Part shown: positions 1 through 10,931 of the stretch, in pieces | Position numbering within the stretch: position 1 is the first letter of the stretch | Layout of the letters: each line of letters begins with the position of its first letter | From: Brevipalpus yothersi | Lineage: Eukaryota; Arthropoda; Arachnida; Trombidiformes; Tenuipalpidae | Length of the DNA: 64,000 nt | Assembly: GCA_003956705.1 (NCBI GenBank) | Contig: QZCP01000457.1 | Location: 1 to 64,000, forward strand | Direction: 5' to 3' | The notes under the pieces: model-generated | Told to the model about the DNA's origin: nothing | The model's database searches: none | Seen by the model: the letters and a program-made list of their open reading frames with translations, nothing else | Made by a program: the position numbers and the translations under genes

Positions 1-1224
1 TTTCACACCTTTTTCTTGATGGAAAATATTCAAAGATTACCTGTCAAACTTATCTTGCACATGATCTCTCTCTCTCTCCCTCTCTTGTGATTGAAATGAG
101 GAACTGATCAATGCGATGATATCACATCAATCCACTTTCAAGATGCTGAAAAGATCGATTATTCTTCTTAAGCCCTCCAAAATTTAGGAATAGTTCCTAT
201 CCAGACCGTGATTCAAAAACTTTAAATGGTTTGGCATCAAATTTTACAAAATACAGAAATGTGTATTGGGAAATTTTTGAATTCTGATTCCAGTCCTTTT
301 CGAGCTTATAGATGATGAGACTCGTTCCTCAATTTTTCTAATTCCCTCTGACTCGTCTAGATTTGTGAAAAGTTTATACACTATGTTTTCAATGAACTCT
401 TGGTGCGTGGGTACATTGGTCTAACTGTATGAGTAAACTTTTTTTTCTTGCAAATTGAACCACTTAGAAGTTCTCAAATTCTGTTTACAGCGCAAACTGG
501 AAAAATTTTCCCAAACAACTCATCTATCAATTCTTGCTCTTTCGATAATGTTCATGTGGGACCAAATCGTAGGAAGCAATTAGATCAAACGAGATCGCTA
601 AAGCATTAAGAGCTCATCTTATCAAGCCTAATAGTGTGTTCCGAAAATTCGTGGGTTTTCAGTTATTATTTTTGACAAGACTCTCCCGTTCACCAAGAAA
701 ATAACTTCAGTTAGCATCCATAACCCAATCCAATTGGAACGAGTTCAGTGAATTCTTTCAGAATTCATAACAGAACCTTAAAGTTCTCCAGACTTGATTA
801 CTTGAAAATCTCTGCTCAACTATTCCCTACGCTTCCGATTTCAATCAATTGAAGTGATCAATTATTGTTCTAAGTGTTCCAATCTATGAAACTTTCATGA
901 ACTATTGAAATTAATTTTCATCTGCCTCTTGCTTTACAAGAGCTCATATCTTCTGGTCAAATTTTCGATTCATGTTAGATTTTAGGTGGATATTTATGTA
1001 TTGGGAAATTAAACGAGGGAAAGAAGCAGGAATGAATTCTCATTGAGGGTTGATGATTCTCCAAGTTACAAAATGAATCAATTTTATTAACATTCATCTT
1101 GGTTCTCACCTATTTCTTTTGAACAAATAAAACGATTTGATCATCTTGAGACACTTGTTAAATGTTTCCTCCGGTTGTTTTGAATTGAAACTGATCATGA
1201 TGCTTTCCAATTGATTTATTGCAG
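1..1224. other. Noncoding: upstream intron of the dpr-like gene
   Basis: No open reading frame with convincing splice sites was found here on either strand. The stretch is AT-rich and ends in a clear splice acceptor (TTGCAG at 1219-1224) for the first recognisable dpr-like exon, so most or all of it is probably intron. A short TC run lies near 68-85. The earlier exons of the gene, with the signal peptide and the start of Ig1, are presumably outside the window. Confidence 0.55.
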
Positions 1225-2519
1225 ATTTCATGGGTTAGACAAAAAGACTCCCACATAATATCAGCGGGATCATTTGTATATACTTCAGATGAGCGTTTTG
1301 AACCTAAACACGTTGAAAATACGGATGAATGGTATCTCCATATCAAGTATGTCCAAGAAGAAGACAAAGGTGTATATGAGTGTCAAATAAGCACAGAGCC
1401 ACGAAAAAGTTTACCTTTTTACTTAAATGTGATAGGTGAGTACACAAAACGTGATCCAACATTATTTGTAGAGAATACATGAAAGTGAGTTGAAAGACTT
1501 GGAAGATAGAAAATTCTGCTTAATTATTTCTACCAACAAAAAGATAGGTGAACATTGCACTAACTTTGATGACTTTGTGTGACTTGACAGCATCAGAAAG
1601 TGATATAATCTCCATCAAGAAGAAGATTTTAACGGTACCTTTCATGAATATGGAGCTGCTAATTTAATTTTATATCAAAATAATTCGATAGCACACACAC
1701 TTTCTTCGGTGTGAAAATTTTTCAATCTTCTTCTTCTTCATTTTGGTGTAAAAAAATCGATCAGTAACTTTCATTTCCTACCGTAGATGCCATCGAAAAC
1801 AAACTTGTTAACATTATGCGATGATTGATTCAATTCGTTAAGAGAAGATGCTGTGTATTTTGTGAGATGGTAAACAGGGTCACGATGAATTGCTTCAATC
1901 AATTTCTCTCATCACTTTAAGACAGAGTTCACAAGGAACCATCTCTGGCCCTGTCAGCTATGAATCGCGAAAATTAATTTAATTGTTCAATTATCTAGAT
2001 TGTAAATTTTCACAACTTTTCCTTGCTCACTCTCTCTTTCTCTCTTTCTTTTCTCTCTTACTTTCAGAGGCCAAATCGGAAATCCTTGGAGGACCAAGTT
2101 TGTATTTCCAATCAAAAGATACGATCAATTTGACTTGTGTGATAAATCAAACCGCATCGCCACCAATGTTCATCTATTGGCATAAAGATGGAATTGTGTT
2201 CAGCTTTCTAGGTCAGACAACAGTCCAAGAGGATGCCCGGATCAGTGTGTATGATTCGAAAGGTCCTCTCTCAATTAGTACTCTCATAATTCGAAATGCT
2301 CGCTCATCTGATTCGGGAAATTATACCTGTCGACCGGTACCATTATACTTTGATCCGGCAAACATAACTGTAAATGTTCTCAATGGGGATAATCCTGCAG
2401 CCATGCAGCATAGCAATAAGATGCACAATTCACTCGGTGGACCGAGTATATTGTTCATAGTTGGTTCTTGTTTAATATTCAAACACAATATGCTTCGATT
2501 CATGGGAGTTGTTAGCTAA
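1225..2519 (+). CDS. Dpr-like two-immunoglobulin cell-surface protein (3' part)
   Basis: Two exons are seen, 1225-1435 and 2068-2519, joined ATAG|GTGAGT...TTTCAG|AGGCC with matching phase; the stop is at 2517-2519. The first encodes the second half of Ig domain 1 with the Dpr-type stretches ISWVRQKD, FVYTSDERF and GVYECQIST. The second encodes Ig domain 2 (INLTCV ... SDSGNYTCRP), followed by NGDNPAAMQH, typical of the Dpr end, and a hydrophobic C-terminus (ILFIVGSCLIF) that suggests a GPI-anchor signal or membrane segment. In Drosophila, Dpr proteins bind DIP partners on neurons and guide synaptic specificity. The N-terminus and signal peptide are upstream of the window. The family call is firm; which paralogue is unknown. 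Confidence 0.88.
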
Positions 2520-2935
2520 TGTTGGTTGTGTAAAAAAATTGATTTGATAGAAAATTTTCAAGTTTCCAATATCACGGCTGATGTATCGCACAATGAAGCT
2601 AGTCGGAAACCAGAGTATTTCATGATCTGTTGCAGAAAGAGCAATTTTATGAAAAATATTCGAAAACATGAGCATAAAGCCAGGATTCATTCCATAAAAA
2701 GAGCTTCATCGAACGTGTAATACTATCAGAATGACTGGTAGGCTATTTAATTATCAAAAATTTCAAAATTGAGCAAATAATCTATCAACGATGCATTTCA
2801 ATTCCAGATCAACCTGAACAATTTGAGCGATACTCGTCATCTTGTTGTGGAAAAAGTTGATTACATAATAATATTGACGCAATCATCATTCTCAACCGAT
2901 TATTTTCCTCGATCTTGGTGCCTTTCTCAACAATG

Positions 2936-2941
2936 AATAAA
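2936..2941 (+). promoter_or_regulatory. Polyadenylation signal, dpr-like gene
   Basis: A canonical AATAAA hexamer lies about 420 bp after the dpr-like stop codon and is followed by T-rich sequence. No competing gene lies between them. Confidence 0.45.
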
Positions 2942-3361
2942 CAAATTTTTTACTTTGTAAACTTTATCGAATATTGGTTCATTATTAAAACTGATATTCA
3001 CCAACTTCCAAGAAAAAAATAATAAATGTGATGAATGAAAACATTATTCAAAATCAAAACCTCTTGTATTCAATGACTTGATGACTTGTAAGTGAGTGAA
3101 ATTACTGTATACCCATCACTAGATCAATCCATAGGGGTTCTAATCAAGTTCGAAGTTCGAATGTTCTAATCAAGAATCAGTTCACCTTCGCCCACCAGAC
3201 TTTGTGGTTATAATTTTTTCCAATTTTTTTTCTTACAATTTCACCCACAAAACTGTTTTAATCCTCTCAAGGATATAAAAATTAGATTTCATCCATTTTA
3301 AAATACTCGATATTGAAAATTATCAACAAACTGTAACATTATTACCTAAAAAAACTAACTA

Positions 3362-3370
3362 GTATATATA
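3362..3370 (+). promoter_or_regulatory. TATA box of the U6 gene
   Basis: GTATATATA sits about 30 bp upstream of the inferred U6 start, the spacing expected for the TATA element of RNA polymerase III type 3 snRNA promoters. A proximal sequence element is expected further upstream, but none could be named with confidence. Confidence 0.6.
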
Positions 3371-3394
3371 CCGTACGCAGTGCCCTCTTAGCTT

Positions 3395-3416
3395 GTCCCG
3401 TGTCGGCGGGACATAA

Positions 3417-3450
<34 letters not shown>

Positions 3451-3499
3451 GGCCCCTGCGCAAGGATGACACGCAAAATCGTGAAGCGTTCCAAATTTT
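3395..3499 (+). ncRNA. U6: U6 spliceosomal snRNA
   Basis: From about 3420 to the end the sequence matches the near-invariant U6 core: the ACAGAGA box (in GATACAGAGAAGATTAGC), the internal stem-loop region (ATGGCCCCTGCGCAAGGATGAC) and the 3' part CGTGAAGCGTTCC, followed by a T run. U6 pairs with the 5' splice site and U2 in the active spliceosome and is made by RNA polymerase III. The 5' stem-loop differs from the usual GTTCTTGC-TTCG-GCAGAAC type: it reads GTCCCG-TGTCGG-CGGGAC, a perfect 6-bp stem. The covarying stem, TATA box and terminator argue that the gene is active. Confidence 0.95.
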
Positions 3500-3503
3500 T
3501 TTT
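3496..3503 (+). terminator. RNA polymerase III terminator of U6
   Basis: An uninterrupted run of eight T residues directly follows the U6 3' end (CGTTCCAAA), the standard RNA polymerase III stop signal. Confidence 0.8.
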
Positions 3504-3859
3504 CTTCCTTTCCACTTTCTCAAAAATCTTACCGAAATTATTAAATTAGGTTAGGATTGCGATTGAGATGACTTGCAAATTTGTGGGAATACTTTTTTGT
3601 CAGTTCAATCAGTTCAAACAATTGAGAGAAACAAAAAAATTGATGAGAAAAGAGGATGAAAATTGATAAGGAATCGAGTCTAGTATCCCTCTAGTGGCCA
3701 TCAGTGTAACTATAAAAATCATTGTCAGCAACAAAAATTGACACACTAATTGAGTTAATTGTTCAATTTCAATTTGATAGTAGTATTTTTTTGTGAAATA
3801 GTTTTCGATACCCTCCAACACCTAAGTGTTTCTGTCTCTCTCCTTACTGTCCCCAAGAG

Positions 3860-4375
3860 ATGGCTGAAAGATTGAGCCAATTGCAAGATGCGGTCAATAT
3901 GCAGGCGGAAAATTTTTGCAACAGCGTGGGAATCATTCAACAATTCGCGAGACCAAGTTTTTTTCCCGATTTTGAGAAAAAATCTTCACCAACTCGAGAT
4001 TCATCGCCTGGTGAAGATTATCCTCAAATGTTCGCCCAACTGATCGCTCGAACAGCCAAGGATATCGATATTCTGATTGACTCATTGCCCAGTGAAGAGA
4101 GTACACCGGAGCTTCAGGTAAGCCACTAAATTCACCGGTTTGTGTTGATTCAAGAAAATTTATTAACTTCCTCTTTCTCTTTCCATTTCGATTGCCATCA
4201 GGCATCTCATCTCCGACGATTAGAGGTGGAGAATCAGGAGGCTGCCCAAAAATTAGAGGACACGGTGGAAAGAGGTGAAAGATTGCTGAAGCAAATTCAG
4301 AAAGCATTGGAGGATATTGCTGGCGCCCAGCTTAAAATGCAGTGTTGGAAAACTGAGATGTCCAACAAAAATTAG
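3860..4375 (+). CDS. MED21: Mediator complex subunit 21
   Basis: Two exons, 3860-4117 and 4202-4375, are separated by an 84-bp GT-AG intron in phase 0 and give 143 aa, against 144 in human. The start MAERLSQLQDAVNMQAENFC and the conserved block LIARTAKDIDILIDSLPSEE (residues about 65-84) match MED21. The C-terminal half is a heptad-rich helix suited to the coiled-coil hinge with MED7. The protein belongs to the middle module of Mediator and acts in the nucleus in RNA polymerase II transcription. The gene lies 360 bp downstream of U6 on the same strand and is convergent with ABT1, 486 bp away. Confidence 0.97.
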
Positions 4376-4861
4376 CAGCATCGCTTTACTTTTTGCGGAA
4401 GAAGGAATATTTTCAATCTCAAATGTATCTCCTCATTCGTGATCCATCACACCTTCTCCACTCAAAAATAATACTAGCTTTTGGTATTTTGTTGTGTCTG
4501 ATTCATAAAATTTCAGATATCTTTTTCAAGTCATCTACCCCACCCCCCTCACCTGATTGTCCAGAGACCACTGTGCTGTCAGATAGGATTCTGTTCTCAG
4601 AAAGCAAGAAATGATTAGTATAAAAGTATTCATTGTTTTGGCTAATTTCAAGAGAGCTACTAATCAATAATCGATTTTTCTACACATTGATTCACTCACA
4701 TAGATCTCAGCATTTTGATAATGTAGAGATGATCTTTTGCTACATTAAATCAACTTATTTATGAAAAAATTGTATTTGAATTGAATTCAACAATTCATCG
4801 TTCTAAAACTAGATGGAACATATATATACAAACAACGGTGAGATTTTCATTCATTCAAAGT

Positions 4862-5632
4862 TTAACCAAAAATCTTTTCCAACAATTGGACATCAACACC
4901 ACCAGTTTTGTCGTTCTTTTCTTGTCGAATTTTTTCATCAGTTGTTCGCTGCTTTTGGCGAAGTGCGAGACTCTGTTCCATAATATTGTCAGGATTACGT
5001 TTTCTTTTCCGTTGCTCTGCCATTTCTAGGAAAAAGTTGGTTTCCTTACGAGCTTGATCAATTTCAAATCTAAGTCTTTGATCATCTAAAGCTCTCTCAT
5101 GACCAATCTGTTCTTTTAAATGATGCCACTTAAAACGATGCAAATATTTAATTGACCAAATACTATCATAATAGACACTTCTCCGTTTACCACCCACTTG
5201 TTGACCATTAAGCATAGCGGCAACCTTTTTGGCAGTTCTCTTTTTTTTGAATTCCAACCAACCTTCAATGTATCGATGAAATTTAGCCTTCTTTCCTTTG
5301 GCTTTGGTTGCGGTATCTTTTTCCAAATATATTCGACCAACTTCACCGAATTGTGTGAATATTTCTCTTATCCGCCGCACATCCATGCCTGGAGGAATAT
5401 GGCTAAAATAGATTATACCTTTCTTGAATCTTTGATTGTTATCCTGCAAAAATTGAATCAATTAAAAAAATGATAGTCAACATGAATCATCTGCAATTTA
5501 CACACCGCATCTTACCTGTTCTTCATCATCATTGATTGAACCATCTTCTTCATCTTGATCAGCATTAGACACTTGATCTTCGGCCGATTGTTCATCAACA
5601 TCATCATCTTTATCACTAGATTGATTGCTCAT
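4862..5632 (-). CDS. ABT1: Activator of basal transcription 1 / ESF2 pre-rRNA processing factor
   Basis: Exons 5516-5632 and 4862-5443 (minus strand) give 232 aa. The first exon encodes an acidic N-terminus rich in Asp and Glu. The second holds an RRM-like domain: RNP2-type GIIYFSHIPPGM at about residues 46-57 and RNP1-type KFHRYIEGWLEF near 86-97. The C-terminal basic helix (EMAEQRKRKRNPDNI) is typical of the family. Yeast Esf2 and ABT1 bind snoRNP/helicase assemblies and help early 18S rRNA processing in the nucleolus. The intron is 72 bp. The ATG at 5632 is in frame and is the first Met before the acidic tract. The gene shares a 265-bp divergent promoter region with METTL2. Confidence 0.95.
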
Positions 5633-5897
5633 GATGCCAATGTTGTGATAATCTTGTTTCGAGAATAAATTATTTCACCAAACTAATTTTCAATGAAATG
5701 AATTACAAATGAAAACATTGCAGCATGTTTAAATGTACACGCATTTGATTTGTTTTGGTTTTTTGTGCGGCCTCTCAGTTTACGTTCCATGTGTTAATCA
5801 CATTGTGTGTTGCTGATGATGAAATTCGTCTGATTAATTGTTGTGGTGATAATTATTCGATAATTCGATAACATTCAGTGGGAATGATGTGTCCAGC
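5633..5897. promoter_or_regulatory. Shared divergent promoter region, ABT1 / METTL2
   Basis: Only 265 bp separate the two start codons, which point away from each other, so this interval must hold both 5' UTRs and both core promoters. No TATA box stands out. Both products act in RNA maturation, which fits co-expression, but regulation is inferred only from the arrangement. Confidence 0.6.
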
Positions 5898-7122
5898 ATG
5901 AGTATGATGTCAGAATTGAACGATTCAGAATCTAGCGTTGAAAAGAGACCACAATTTGGGACTCGTTATTTAACATCGGAAACTGACGTTTTCCAGCACA
6001 ATGCATGGTAAGTGTAATTTAATTATGGTGTATTAAGTGTTTATTAATTGTCCATTTCGCTAGGGATGATGTTGATTGGACTGATGAACAAGTTCAAGAA
6101 GCTGAAGAAAAGATCCAGAATCAATTGGTTAATCGTTTAAGTGATGAGAGAAAAAACTTTTACATCGATTCATCTGACCAATTTTGGGATAAATTTTATG
6201 GAACTCATCAAAATAAATTCTTTAAAGATCGCCACTGGTTATTCACTGAGTTTCCTGAGCTTCTAGACGATAAAGTTAGCAAAATTTTTGAAATTGGTTG
6301 TGGTGTAGGGAACACAGTATTCCCAATTCTTACCACAAGACGGTGAGCTGTTGAACAATCAACTCAGTTCAGCATTCTCACACTTTAAATTCTCATCTTT
6401 CAGGGATTCCGATCTTTTCATCTATTGTTGTGATATATCATCAGTTGCAATTGACCTACTCCAGGTAAAGGAAGTTCAAATGAGGATGTGAATTATCATT
6501 CATCTCATACATTCAACTTGAATTTGTGTCCTTTAGAAACATTCTTCATTCGATCCAGCACGGTGTCAAGCTTTGGTTTGTGATATAACTATCGATGAAT
6601 TTGATTTTCCATTCAAAGAATCTTCTCTAGATGCTCTAATCTGTGTATTTGCCTTGTCTGCAATTCAGCCATCCAAGTAAGTTGCTTGAAGGGAAATGAA
6701 GACAGAATCAGTGACTTATCTCATCATCATTTCAACTGATGCATACATTGATTCTGACTGAGAAGCCAACAAAACCGAAACTGATGATGTGTTTTCTCTT
6801 CCATAGGTTAGATTCTGTAATAAAGAAAATGGTCAAATATTTGAAACCTGGAGGTTTGTTCCTGTTTCGTGACTATGGTCGTTACGATATGGCTCAAATG
6901 AGGTTCAAAACGGGCCATTGCTTGGGCGAAAATCTTTACGTCAGAGGTGATGGTACAACTGCTTACTTTTTTACTCCCGAAGAAATTGACTCATTTTTAA
7001 CTAGCGCTGGTTTGATAAAAAAGAGTCTGATAACTGATAAAAGATTACAGGTGAATCGTGGTAAACAACTCAAAATGTATCGAGTTTGGGTTCAAGCAAA
7101 GTACATAAAGCCTTCGTCATAA
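5898..7122 (+). CDS. METTL2: tRNA N3-methylcytidine methyltransferase METTL2-type
   Basis: Five exons, 5898-6007, 6064-6342, 6404-6464, 6537-6676 and 6807-7122, keep phase and give 301 aa. The N-terminus has the METTL2 signatures FGTRYLTSETDVFQHNAW and FFKDRHWLFTEFPEL. The SAM-binding motif I is EIGCGVGNTVFPI, followed by FIYCCDISSVAIDLL. The C-terminal half has LKPGGLFLFRDYGRYDMAQ and YVRGDGTTAYFF, then RLQVNRGKQLKMYRVWVQ. METTL2 (yeast Trm140) makes m3C at position 32 of certain tRNAs. The linker before motif I is short compared with human METTL2, which has a long insert there. The start at 5898 is the first in-frame ATG consistent with the family N-terminus. Confidence 0.97.
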
Positions 7123-7736
7123 GCCTTATTTTTGAATTTTTCATCCAGTGATCGTGATCCTAATCATTATTAATCAGCTTATGAGTGACACAAAATCGAT
7201 CAAATTGGTTGGTTTATTCTCTGGTTGTGTTCTCAAAAAAAGATAAATGAACTCGATATAAATGATCTATAAAATGAGTAGCTCAGCTGCTGTGAATGGA
7301 GGATTGTCACTTCAAATACATATGAGAGTTGATTAGATTTGGTACAAAGTATTGCAAAGTAGATGAAAAGTGCTTCAATCTGGAACAATATTAGTTCAAT
7401 GAATTCAATCCAAGACGCCAGTCCTAAATGAAAGAGAAAGGAACAATCTGAAATAAATTATCCATATCAAGTGGACAATGGAGAGGACAAATCAAGAACT
7501 TTTTGGCCTTCAATTATTCAGAACTTTGCACCAGATTGCAGCTCATGATAGTGGTTATGAGAACGAAATTATATGATAAATTGATGGGATGAGAATTCGA
7601 GCTTCTATAGGGAAAGGGAACTAAACAATGACTTGATGAATAATTTTATACAAAATTTTAATAGCTAATAGTAGTAGACTTTGAATATAGAATGAGAGAA
7701 GACAAATGTAAAAAGTGGCCAATATTTGTTCTCAAA
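7123..7736. other. Convergent 3' flanks
   Basis: This stretch lies between the stop of METTL2 (+) and the stop of the esterase-like gene (-). It should contain both 3' UTRs. A forward AATAAA lies near 7453 and a reverse-strand AATAAA (TTTATT) near 7212, so the UTRs may overlap. No coding sequence was recognised. Confidence 0.5.
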
Positions 7737-10575
7737 TCAGACTGGGGTATAATACCTCTCAGGTAGATCATCATTATCTCGCTTGCGAATCAATTTTAGT
7801 GATCTCTTATCGTTTCTTCTCTTGATGAATATGACCAATGCCAGCACAATACAAATGATCAGCAAAAGTAATGTGATACCCAAGAGAGACCATGTTGCAG
7901 CCTGATAAGCAGCATATTCTTCTTCCGGAAAATATGGATTTGGAGCGGCAGATAATTCTTCCATGTCATCAAAAAGATCATTCCAAAATGAAATTTCTTT
8001 GTCAGTTCGGAAATTCAGTGATTGTCGTACATCTCCATATCGGATTTGCATGAAATTTCTACTGTGCGCATAATATCTTGTCCATCTGTATGATTGACCG
8101 GAAGAATCACGAAGCTCATTGAGAACATCGCCCAACAATTGATTATCCAACTGTGGAGATGGTGGATTGTACAGGGTTCTGAACATGATGAACACATCGT
8201 CCATGTGGGTGGTGGCAAAACGATCTCGAGCTATTCTGGAAGGGGCAGCATACTGTAGGACTCCAAATGTTGGCTGAACCCTTCCGGCAACATTTTCGTA
8301 CACATAAACGTAAAATTGGGCTTTTGCTCCACCTCGAGAATGGAATGATAGTGCTTTCTCTGCTGGTAGAGCATAAAGATAGTCTCCAAGAAGCTGGAAA
8401 AACAATTGACAGAAATGGTTAAGATCATTTGTTCATTTGTTTTTTACTTTCTTACTTACCCGAATCAGTCTCGAATCAATCTGAGCATTGTCTAGTCTTG
8501 GACGAGGATTCTCTCGTTGATGAGCAATTTCCTCTTCTCGGAAGTATTGAAACTCAGCCAAAGTGCTCAACACATCTAGATTAGCGTATCGTCGTACATA
8601 AGGGCTTAACAGGTACTTGATTTTATCTCGAATTTCAGGAATCTGTGAAATTCTATCATATTTGGCATAATAGTCTAGAGCGCCTTCTTTTTCCGATATT
8701 CCTGCAATAAATGGAACTTTGGCAAACAAACCATTCCGATACAGTATTTCCGGCTCATCTTGGAACAATGGCATAGTTAAGTTGCTATCAACGATCGGCC
8801 GGAAGTGGAGATCTAGGTTACGAGCTGAACTCATTATTTCGGCATAAGATTTACGTTGTAAACACCGAACAGAATCTCTTGAATAGCAACCTAGAGAATT
8901 TGAAAGTCTCCGAGCGATGAAATTGGGACTCCGTTCAAATGCCCAAGGTGTGAAAACTGTTCCAGCAGATGCAAAAGCGCCGGCAAATAGTCCTGAAGAA
9001 GTGAGAGGATCATTAAAATGCTGATTCTGTTCATTCAAACTCTAGACTAACTTTCATTTGGAACTATTAGCATCATCATTGATGCAGCAATTCCACCAGC
9101 ATCATGTCCTCCGATGTATATTCTCTCTGGATCTCCATGAAATGCATTGATTGTCGATTTCACCCATCTCAGTGCCATAATCATATCTTTGAGTCCATAA
9201 TTTCCTCGGAAGTTGTTCGTTTCGGTTGACATGAATCCTGTGGGGTGTCAGAAAGTTTTTCAATCATTGATTTTTGCCATTAAATTATCATCTTACCCAA
9301 AGGTCCAAGTCTGTAATTCACGGTCACTAGAACCAATCCTGATACACCCAATCTTTGAGGCAGTGTATCGAGGCTATAAAAATCTTTTCCACCATATTTG
9401 AATTCTCCTCCATGAAAGTAGACAAGAACCGGTGAAGCTACAGATGAGGAATCCTATTCAGAGAGAAATATGAAAAACCAATTATTCATAGATCAGGCCG
9501 ATCAATCTGAGGCTTCCTCAATGGAGCGAATGAAATGAATTGGGATGAATTTCTCCATTTCATTGAAATAACGTAAAGAGTGTAGCTATTTAATCAATGC
9601 TCTTCAAGAGACACTATCTTTTTCCCTGAGATTCACACAACACTTGAATCTCATCTTGTCAACTTAACACTCATCAATCTTTCTTATTTCGACCCTTTTG
9701 ATAACCATCTTATTTGATCAGATGAAGAGAAAAAAAGCAAGATGACTCATCTTAACGGTTCATTAGTAACGATTTCAATCACCACTGAAATCAATTGTCT
9801 TATGATTCGATACATCTTCATGCTCAACTTCCGTTCAAGTTTCGAGATCTACATACATCGTACTACATAATCTCATACATTCGAGCCCAGTTTGAGTAAG
9901 TCTGCTGAAATTCGGAACTTTATCAACTCATGAGAACGAAGGCGATCTGTATGCTTGCTTGGAAAACTTTTATATTGAGATTCTCATGTTGATAGAAGTT
10001 TTTAAATTCATAGCAAGATGGGAATTTATAAGTTGTGCGAAAAAAAGCATTCAATTGTGAATTTCGATAGATTTGAAAGTCTAATCAAGAAGCAAATAAT
10101 TTATCTCCACTCACCCAATTGAATGCATAAATATTCAGATAGAGACAATCTTCACTCTCTATGATTGGCGGAGTATTGTTGAACTTGAAACGTTGTTCGA
10201 CTTGTGGACACATTACTCTTCCATTGGTTGCATCATACACTCCAGGCCAGTTGTCAATTGGCACAGGGTCCTGAAATTATTAGAAATGATCGATGATTAT
10301 TTTTCCTTCAATTGAGATATGGATGCTGAATCTCTGACCGAAAAACGATTGACTCCTATCGGAGGTTGAGCGTAAGGAACACCAATATATTGGGTGAAAG
10401 AAGTTTCCAGTTGACCAGTTCGAGTTGGTACTCTGATCCCTCTGATTTGACCATAACGAGTCTGTACAACTGGTTCAAAAGTATTTGGATTCGTCCATAA
10501 AGTAGCCGATGAATGATCGAAGATGAAAAGCAGTAAACAAAAACTTGAAAAAATTTTAAAACTTAAGGATGACAT
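7737..10575 (-). CDS. Membrane-anchored, non-catalytic cholinesterase-like adhesion protein (neuroligin/gliotactin-type fold)
   Basis: Six exons (10339-10575, 10115-10270, 9297-9453, 9052-9237, 8460-8992, 7737-8393) keep phase and give 641 aa. A signal peptide (residues 1-24) precedes an alpha/beta-hydrolase domain with FTQYIGVPYAQPPIG, the type-B esterase signature SEDCLYLNIY, VLVYFHGGEF and VTVNYRLGPLGF. The nucleophile elbow reads GGHDAGG: Ser is replaced by Asp, while candidate Glu (SEKEGAL) and His (TTHMDDVF) positions remain, so esterase activity is not expected. A single membrane helix (ITLLLLIICIVLALVIFI) and a short basic tail end in YTPV, which fits a class I PDZ ligand. The donor of the first intron, G|GTCAGA, is weak. 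It is probably an adhesion molecule; the assignment to neuroligin, gliotactin or another CLAM is open. Confidence 0.88.
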
Positions 10576-10869
10576 GATTTTTGGGGAAAATGAGATTGAA
10601 TGGAATTAAAAAAATGAAAAAATGTTAGAAATTAACTAGATATTGAGATTGTTAAACACTTTCAAACGAAAAGTCACTATTTCAAAATTCATGAATCAAT
10701 TTGAGGTATTTGATCACATTATTCAGACGAGAAATGAAAATTGAATGTGACTTGTGTCAACTTCTCTGTGATTCAAGTGAATTATACACCTTGAGACCTA
10801 GTTTTCACTGTTAAACTGTCCGGAAATTATCGGGTAAAGTGTGCAATAATCTCTCTCTGATTACACTCA

Positions 10870-10931
<62 letters not shown>

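Larger units (their letters stand above)
2520..3394. other. 3' flank of dpr-like gene and U6 upstream region
   Basis: This stretch holds the probable 3' UTR of the dpr-like gene, with a polyadenylation hexamer AATAAA at 2936-2941, and then the upstream region of the U6 gene. No further coding sequence was recognised. A duplicated GTTCGAA-like string lies near 3149-3162, without tRNA structure around it. Confidence 0.5.

Noticed and set aside
3149..3175. GTTCGAA-like string suggestive of a tRNA T-loop
   Set aside because: No acceptor stem, D arm or anticodon arm could be folded around it.
4862..5029. Plus-strand open frames opposite ABT1 (also opposite MED21, the OATP and the USP54-type gene)
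   Set aside because: They are antisense shadows of conserved genes.
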